Positions 59,587 through 64,000 of a stretch of DNA of 64,000 bases are shown piece by piece; position 1 is the stretch's first letter; each line of letters begins with the position of its first letter. A model generated the notes under the pieces. That model was not told the origin of the DNA. It worked only from the letters and a program-made list of their open reading frames with translations, and did not search any database. The translations under genes were made by a program, and so were the position numbers. Source of the DNA: Nitrospira sp. (lineage in GTDB: Bacteria; Nitrospirota; Nitrospiria; Nitrospirales; Nitrospiraceae); NCBI GenBank assembly GCA_022842445.1, contig JALHPO010000001.1, positions 582,984-646,983 on the forward strand. Direction: 5' to 3'.

Positions 59587-61311
59587 TCAGAATAGGAAAT
59601 ACCGCTGCGCCATCGGCAGGACAATCGCCGGTTCACACGTGAGCCGCTCGCCGTCCGCCGTTACGACGTACGTTTCCGGATCGACTTCGATCTTGGGCAG
59701 ATAATCGTTCAACTTCAGATCGCGCTTCTTCACCGTGCGGCAGTTTTTTACCGCAGCCACGCGCTTCTGCAAACCGAGCTTCTTCGGGATCTCCCGATCC
59801 AGTGCCGCCTGAGATAAAAAGGTGAAACTGGTGCTGTGGATCGCCCGTCCGAACGAGCCGAACATCGGGCGGCTGATAATCGGTTCGGGCGTCGGAATGG
59901 ACGCATTGGGGTCTCCCATCTGCGCTTGCGCGATGAATCCGCTCTTCAGGACCATCTCCGGCTTCACGCCGAAGAAAGCCGGCTTCCAGATGACGAGATC
60001 GGCGATTTTCCCCACTTCCACCGAGCCGACCTCATGAGCAATCCCATGCGCAAGCGCCGGATTGATCGTGTACTTGGCCACATAGCGCTTCGCCCGGAAG
60101 TTGTCGTGTTGAGCCGAATCCTTCCCGCTCTTCGGCGACAGATGGCCCCGCTGCACTTTCATCTTATGCGCCGTCTGCCAGGTGCGGATGATCACTTCTC
60201 CGATCCGTCCCATAGCCTGGGAATCGGACGACATGATGCTGATCGCCCCCAAATCGTGCAATATATCCTCCGCCGCAATCGTCTCCCGCCTGATACGAGA
60301 CTCGGCAAAGGCGACATCCTCCGGCACGCGCTTATTCAGGTGATGGCAGACAATGAGCATGTCCAAATGCTCATCCATCGTATTCACGGTAAACGGCATC
60401 GTCGGATTGGTCGAGGACGGCAGCACGTTCGGTTCGCCGCAGACCTTGATGATATCCGGCGCATGCCCGCCGCCGGCGCCTTCCGTATGGAACGAGTGGA
60501 TCGTCCGCCCTTTGAAGGCCTTGATCGTGTCCTCGACGAACCCCGCTTCATTCAACGTATCGGTGTGAATAGCGACCTGCACATCATAACGTTCGGCGAC
60601 ACTCAAACAGGTGTCGATCGCGGCCGGCGTGGTCCCCCAATCCTCATGGAGCTTCAACCCGATGGCGCCGGCCTCGATCTGTTCATCCAATCCTTGCGGC
60701 TGGGATGCATTGCCCTTGCCCAGGAAACCGAGATTGATCGGGATGCCATCGGAGGCTTCCAGCATCCGATGAATGTTCCATGGTCCCGGTGTGCAGGTCG
60801 TGGCGTTGGTGCCGGTGGCAGGCCCGGTTCCGCCGCCGATCATCGTCGTCAGGCCGGCGGAGAGCGCCTCCCAATACTGTTGGGGACAGATATAATGGAT
60901 GTGTGTTTCGACGCCTCCCGCCGTCACAATGCAGCCTTCTCCGGAGATGGCCTCTGTGCCGGGCCCCACTTCCATTCCCTTGGTGACATTCGGCATGAGG
61001 TCGGAATTCCCCGCCTTACCGATGCCGGCGATACGGCCGTTCTTAATTCCGATATCCGCCTTGACGACACCCCAGTAGTCGAGAATCACCGCGTTGGTAA
61101 TCACCGTATCGAGCGCGCCGCTGGCGCTGGTGGCGCTTGGAGACTGACCCATTCCATCTCGTATCACCTTGCCGCCGCCGAAGACGGCTTCGTCTCCGTA
61201 CGAAGTGAAGTCTTTTTCGATTTCGACGAATAGCTCGGTATCGGCAAGCCGGATTCGATCACCCACCGTGGGGCCGAAGAGATCCGCGTATTGTTTGCGT
61301 GGAATTTTCAC
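59587..61311 (-). CDS. ureC: Urease alpha subunit UreC
   Basis: 574 aa from a GTG overlapping the ureB stop by 4 nt. All active-site residues are in place: His137 and His139 (HIH), the carbamylated Lys220 (GLKLHEDWG), His249, His275, Asp363, and the mobile-flap Cys322-His323. It hydrolyses urea to ammonia and carbamate using two nickel ions. Length and sequence are standard, so the enzyme is presumably active. Confidence 0.98.
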   Translation of the reverse strand: MKIPRKQYADLFGPTVGDRIRLADTELFVEIEKDFTSYGDEAVFGGGKVIRDGMGQSPSATSASGALDTVITNAVILDYWGVVKADIGIKNGRIAGIGKAGNSDLMPNVTKGMEVGPGTEAISGEGCIVTAGGVETHIHYICPQQYWEALSAGLTTMIGGGTGPATGTNATTCTPGPWNIHRMLEASDGIPINLGFLGKGNASQPQGLDEQIEAGAIGLKLHEDWGTTPAAIDTCLSVAERYDVQVAIHTDTLNEAGFVEDTIKAFKGRTIHSFHTEGAGGGHAPDIIKVCGEPNVLPSSTNPTMPFTVNTMDEHLDMLIVCHHLNKRVPEDVAFAESRIRRETIAAEDILHDLGAISIMSSDSQAMGRIGEVIIRTWQTAHKMKVQRGHLSPKSGKDSAQHDNFRAKRYVAKYTINPALAHGIAHEVGSVEVGKIADLVIWKPAFFGVKPEMVLKSGFIAQAQMGDPNASIPTPEPIISRPMFGSFGRAIHSTSFTFLSQAALDREIPKKLGLQKRVAAVKNCRTVKKRDLKLNDYLPKIEVDPETYVVTADGERLTCEPAIVLPMAQRYFLF

Positions 61312-61790
61312 CGTCCCCCTCCTTTGCCGGAGAATCCCAGCTCCGCGGCCTTCGCCAGCGCCTTCGTTTTGACTTGTGGATCATCCAGTGAACCGTTGGT
61401 CAGGGCATTAATGCCATGGGCCATCCGCCGGCCCGCGAGCGCCACAAGCGTCACCTTCTTCTCTTCGCCCGGCTCGAACCTCACCGCCGTACCGGCTGGA
61501 ATGTCGAGCCGAAACCCGAACGCCTGTTCGCGATCGAATGTCAGCGCGCGGTTCGCCTCGAAAAAATGACAGTGCGAGCCGACTTGAATCGGCCGGTCGC
61601 CGGTGTTGGCGATCTTCAATTCCTTCTTCGGACGGCCCGCATTGAGCTCAATGTCGCCGGAAGCAAATTGGAGTTGGCCCGGAATGATCGGTCGGGACAG
61701 CTCGGCCTTGATCGCGGCGGCCAGAGAGCCCCCTTTCTTCTGAGGAGCTTTGTGAGCCCTCGCCGGAGCTCGTTTGCTCTTCTTCGGCAT
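61308..61790 (-). CDS. ureB: Urease beta subunit UreB with N-terminal extension
   Basis: Start at ATG 61790 (GGAGGGG before it), 160 aa against about 100-110 in most bacteria. The core (from [19 protein letters not shown]) is standard, with [15 protein letters not shown] and [22 protein letters not shown]. The first ~35 residues are very basic and Ala/Lys-rich ([18 protein letters not shown]), an extension not part of the usual fold. It may be disordered and serve as a contact site. Confidence 0.95.
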   Translation of the reverse strand: MPKKSKRAPARAHKAPQKKGGSLAAAIKAELSRPIIPGQLQFASGDIELNAGRPKKELKIANTGDRPIQVGSHCHFFEANRALTFDREQAFGFRLDIPAGTAVRFEPGEEKKVTLVALAGRRMAHGINALTNGSLDDPQVKTKALAKAAELGFSGKGGGR

Positions 61791-61841
61791 ATGTCCCCTC
61801 CTCCAACAAAAAATATGCAATGGCCGATTGGGCCCGGAAGC

Positions 61842-62144
61842 TTATCGGATAGGATCATGCACGGTCACCAGTTTCGTGCCGTCCGGGAAGGTCCCTTCGA
61901 CCTGAAACTCGTGAATCATTTCCGGCACACCGGGCATGACGTCGTTACGCGAGAGCAGTGTGGCCCCATAGGTCATGAGATCGGCAACGGACTTGCCGTC
62001 GCGGATGCCTTCGAGAATAGCCGCAGTCAGGTACGCAACGGATTCGGGGTGATTAAGTTTGAGGCCGCGCTTCTTGCGGTCCGCCGCGAGCTGCCCCGCG
62101 GTATAGATCAACAATTTTTCCTGTTCCCTTGGAGTGAGATGCAT
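61842..62144 (-). CDS. ureA: Urease gamma subunit UreA
   Basis: 100 aa, the usual length. [39 protein letters not shown] and [27 protein letters not shown] match UreA closely. First gene of the urease block; a GAGG site precedes it. A 198-nt gap with GAAACTCG-type tokens (62165-62290) separates it from urtE. Confidence 0.97.
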   Translation of the reverse strand: MHLTPREQEKLLIYTAGQLAADRKKRGLKLNHPESVAYLTAAILEGIRDGKSVADLMTYGATLLSRNDVMPGVPEMIHEFQVEGTFPDGTKLVTVHDPIR

Positions 62145-62164
62145 ACGTCCTCCTCTCTTGCAGA

Positions 62165-62290
62165 GATATGGAACCTGTTTCGGGTTTCAAGTTTCGAGTT
62201 CCTGGTTTCGAGTGTTCGGCCGGCTTTCCTAACAGTACGAAACACAAAACACGAAACTCGCAACTCCATTCCCCAGGACAATGGCCAAAT
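62165..62290. repeat. Degenerate GAAACTCGAAAC/GTTTCGAG token repeat
   Basis: Near-repeats TTTCGGGTTTC, AAGTTTCGAGTT, GGTTTCGAGTG and on the other side ACGAAACAC, ACACGAAACTCGCAACTCC, together a loose palindrome between urtE and ureA. Related words occur at 13128-13152. Confidence 0.45.
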
Positions 62291-62342
62291 CTCGTCTCGC
62301 AGAGACGGACGGCTACACCAGCAGTGTTCATGACTACGCCCG

Positions 62343-63062
62343 CTAGACCGTGAGGTGCTGGCGGACCATATCGGCGTTGAGTTGATCGCTTTTGCCGGCG
62401 GCCATCACGGCGCCTTTGGCCATCACCACATATTTCTCCGCCAGGCGGGCGGCGAAATGCAGCCCCTGCTCGACCAAGAGAATCGCAAACCGCCGCGACT
62501 GCTTAAAGCCGATGATCACGTCCTCGATCTGATCCACAATGGAGGGCTGAATGCCTTCCGTGGGCTCATCCAACAACAACAGCGTGGGGCGCGACAAGAT
62601 CGCGCGGCCGATCGCGAGCTGCTGCTGCTCGCCGCCGCTTAAGACCCCGCCGGGCCGATTCAAGATCTGCGTGAGCTTGGGGAACAAGTGATAGACCTCG
62701 TCAAAGGCGTCCTGTTCGGTGACATCGCCGCTAATGGCGGGGCGATTCCAATAGCCCAGGAGCAGATTGTCCCGCACCGTCAGGTGCGGAATGATCTCGC
62801 GCCCCTGCGGCACATAGGCGAGCCCGCTCTTGGCCCGGCGATCCGTCTTCTCGTGCGTGATGTCCCGGCCGTTAAAGGTGATCGTGCCGGAGCGGACGGG
62901 CAAGAGGCCCGTGAGGGTCTTGAGCGTGGTGGTCTTCCCCACGCCGTTGCGCCCCATGAGGCAGACCACTTCCCCCGGCTCGACGGTAAAGGAGACGTTC
63001 CGGAGAATGTGGCTTTCGCCGTAGTACGCGTTGACGTTGGTCAGTTCCAGGGTGAGGGCCAT
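62343..63062 (-). CDS. urtE: Urea ABC transporter ATPase UrtE
   Basis: Start at ATG 63062, 239 aa. ABC ATPase with Walker A GRNGVGKTT, signature LSGGEQQQLAIGRAI, Walker B LLLLDEPTEG. Close to LivF-type ATPases; the neighbour order urtC-urtD-urtE-ureA identifies it as the urea uptake system. With UrtD it powers urea import for the urease encoded downstream. Confidence 0.95.
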   Translation of the reverse strand: MALTLELTNVNAYYGESHILRNVSFTVEPGEVVCLMGRNGVGKTTTLKTLTGLLPVRSGTITFNGRDITHEKTDRRAKSGLAYVPQGREIIPHLTVRDNLLLGYWNRPAISGDVTEQDAFDEVYHLFPKLTQILNRPGGVLSGGEQQQLAIGRAILSRPTLLLLDEPTEGIQPSIVDQIEDVIIGFKQSRRFAILLVEQGLHFAARLAEKYVVMAKGAVMAAGKSDQLNADMVRQHLTV

Positions 63063-63096
63063 GGTCGTGGTCAGACTCCGCTCGCCGGGCGGGCGC

Positions 63097-63861
63097 TCAA
63101 TGCGCCACCCTGGCCCGGCCCAGATAGATTTCCCGCACATGATTGTCGGCCTGCACCTGCTCGACCGTGCCTTCGCAAATCACGGTGCCTTCGGCCAACA
63201 CGGTCACGATCCGCGCGATCTGCCGGACAAAGTCCATATCGTGCTCAATGACGACGATCGCATGCTTCTCCGCCAGGGATTGGAGCAACCGCCCGGTCTG
63301 CTCGGTTTCTTTATCGCTCATGCCGGCCACCGGCTCATCCACCAATAACAGGGACGGATCCTGGAGGATCACCATGCCGATTTCGAGCCACTGTTTCTGG
63401 CCATGCGAGAGCGACCCGGCCCGCGTATGCACGTCCGCGGACAAGCCGATGGTCTCCAGCGTCTCCCCGATCCGTTCCCGTTCGGCCGGGGTGGACCGGC
63501 CCATCAGCGTGGGGAACACGCCTTTGCTCGCCCGCTTCAACGACAGATCCAGGTTCTGCCAGACCGAGAGGTTCCCGTAGATCGAGGGGGCCTGGAACTT
63601 CCGCCCGACGCCCAGCTTGGTGATATCCTCGGCGTTCTTGCCGACCAAGTTGGTGTTCTTCCCAAACATGATCGTGCCGGAGGTCGGATGGGTTTTGCCG
63701 CAGATGACATCCAGCAAGGTCGTTTTGCCGGCGCCGTTCGGCCCGATCACGACGCGCAGCTCGTTGTACTGCACGCTGAAGTTACAGTTGTTGAGCGCCT
63801 TGAAGCCGTCGTAGTCCATGACGACGTTCTCGCACTTCAAAATCAGGTTGTCGGCGGTCAT
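63097..63861 (-). CDS. urtD: Urea ABC transporter ATPase UrtD
   Basis: 254 aa. LivG-type ATPase: Walker A GPNGAGKTT, signature LSHGQKQWLEIGMVI, Walker B LLLVDEPVAGM and a DFVRQIAR region. The ATG overlaps the stop of urtC by 4 nt, so translation is coupled. Confidence 0.95.
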   Translation of the reverse strand: MTADNLILKCENVVMDYDGFKALNNCNFSVQYNELRVVIGPNGAGKTTLLDVICGKTHPTSGTIMFGKNTNLVGKNAEDITKLGVGRKFQAPSIYGNLSVWQNLDLSLKRASKGVFPTLMGRSTPAERERIGETLETIGLSADVHTRAGSLSHGQKQWLEIGMVILQDPSLLLVDEPVAGMSDKETEQTGRLLQSLAEKHAIVVIEHDMDFVRQIARIVTVLAEGTVICEGTVEQVQADNHVREIYLGRARVAH

Positions 63862-64000
63862 GTGACGGCGCCTCCAGTCCGCGGGGCCGCCGGCCCGGCT
63901 TCCGTCGGCCCCGGCGCGCTGCGTTCGTCCTTCCGCGCCCCCAGCTTGCGGAGAATCCCGACCAGCCCGTCGGGAAAGAGCGTGACGACGACGACGAAGA
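63858..64000 (-). CDS. urtC: Urea ABC transporter permease UrtC, C-terminus only
   Basis: The open end of a gene whose last 46 codons are visible. It ends TLFPDGLVGILRKLGARKD..., the usual close of LivM-type permeases, followed by a Pro/Ala/Gly tail and TGA at 63858-63860. The rest is outside the window. Identity follows from the family word and the urtD overlap. Confidence 0.8.
   Translation of the reverse strand, partial: FVVVVTLFPDGLVGILRKLGARKDERSAPGPTEAGPAAPRTGGAVT

Noticed and set aside
1..64000. CRISPR arrays, tRNA or rRNA genes, transposases, integrases
   Set aside because: None recognised on reading both strands; repeats found are direct copies of gene ends, inverted ends of one small element or degenerate tokens without regular spacers.

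Overview
The window reads as chromosomal DNA from a Nitrospira-type nitrite-oxidising bacterium (possibly comammox; no amo or hao gene is visible, so this cannot be settled here). The basis is family recognition: NxrC-like ethylbenzene-dehydrogenase-type heme b subunits, a TorD-like (NxrD-type) chaperone, multiheme c cytochromes, two very long cytochrome bd-like oxidase subunits, and a urtCDE-ureABCFGD urea cluster. Almost every gene lies on the minus strand; exceptions are a WD40 gene, an HDOD gene, a desaturase and the small islands near 53-56 kb.

Layout. 1-371: edge-truncated lipoprotein. 0.6-14.2 kb: an accessory cluster of nitrite-oxidoreductase type, with two pentaheme cytochromes, a PDZ protein, two NxrC-like subunits, an NHL protein, TatA, a TPR protein, a membrane protein, a B12-type radical SAM enzyme, a TorD-like chaperone, a four-cluster ferredoxin and an HExxH/zinc-ribbon protein of unknown function. 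The catalytic nxrA and nxrB are not in the window. 14.4-26.6 kb: WD40 and SIMPL proteins, a 0.9 kb AT-rich gap with DnaA-box-like words, an overlooked 58-aa gene, PilZ, a tandem triplet of related lipoproteins beside a BamE-like lipoprotein, HDOD, and a sigma54 response regulator with its PAS histidine kinase. 26.8-34.5 kb: housekeeping (secF, secD, yajC, tgt, argS, a GT9 glycosyltransferase, mobA).

34.5-41.2 kb: a compact respiratory operon read from a consensus sigma70 promoter: two microproteins (41 and 43 aa), a bd-like oxidase subunit, and three membrane-linked c-type cytochromes, one fused to an NxrC-like domain. 41.4-49.1 kb: two SUMF1-like membrane proteins separated by a 319-bp MITE-like element, then a second bd-like oxidase with its own membrane partner, a PCP_red-domain protein and a DUF420 protein. 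49.1-52.6 kb: O-methyltransferase, a secreted copper-protein-like gene and a fatty acid desaturase.

52.7-57.1 kb is the accessory part. Three direct copies of the 3' end of ureD (same strand, same reading frame to the stop) bracket two small, AT-richer segments, as expected for tandem integrations at the ureD 3' end. The segments carry surface lipoprotein genes, two of them broken by one extra G in a G run, and a DUF6883/DUF4926 pair. 57.1-64 kb: ureD, ureG, ureF, ureC, ureB, ureA, then urtE, urtD and the end of urtC; ureE is absent from the cluster.

Together the genes describe periplasmic electron transfer from an NXR-type enzyme through c cytochromes to bd-like oxidases, with urea uptake and hydrolysis as an ammonia source. 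No tRNA, rRNA, CRISPR array, transposase or integrase was recognised.
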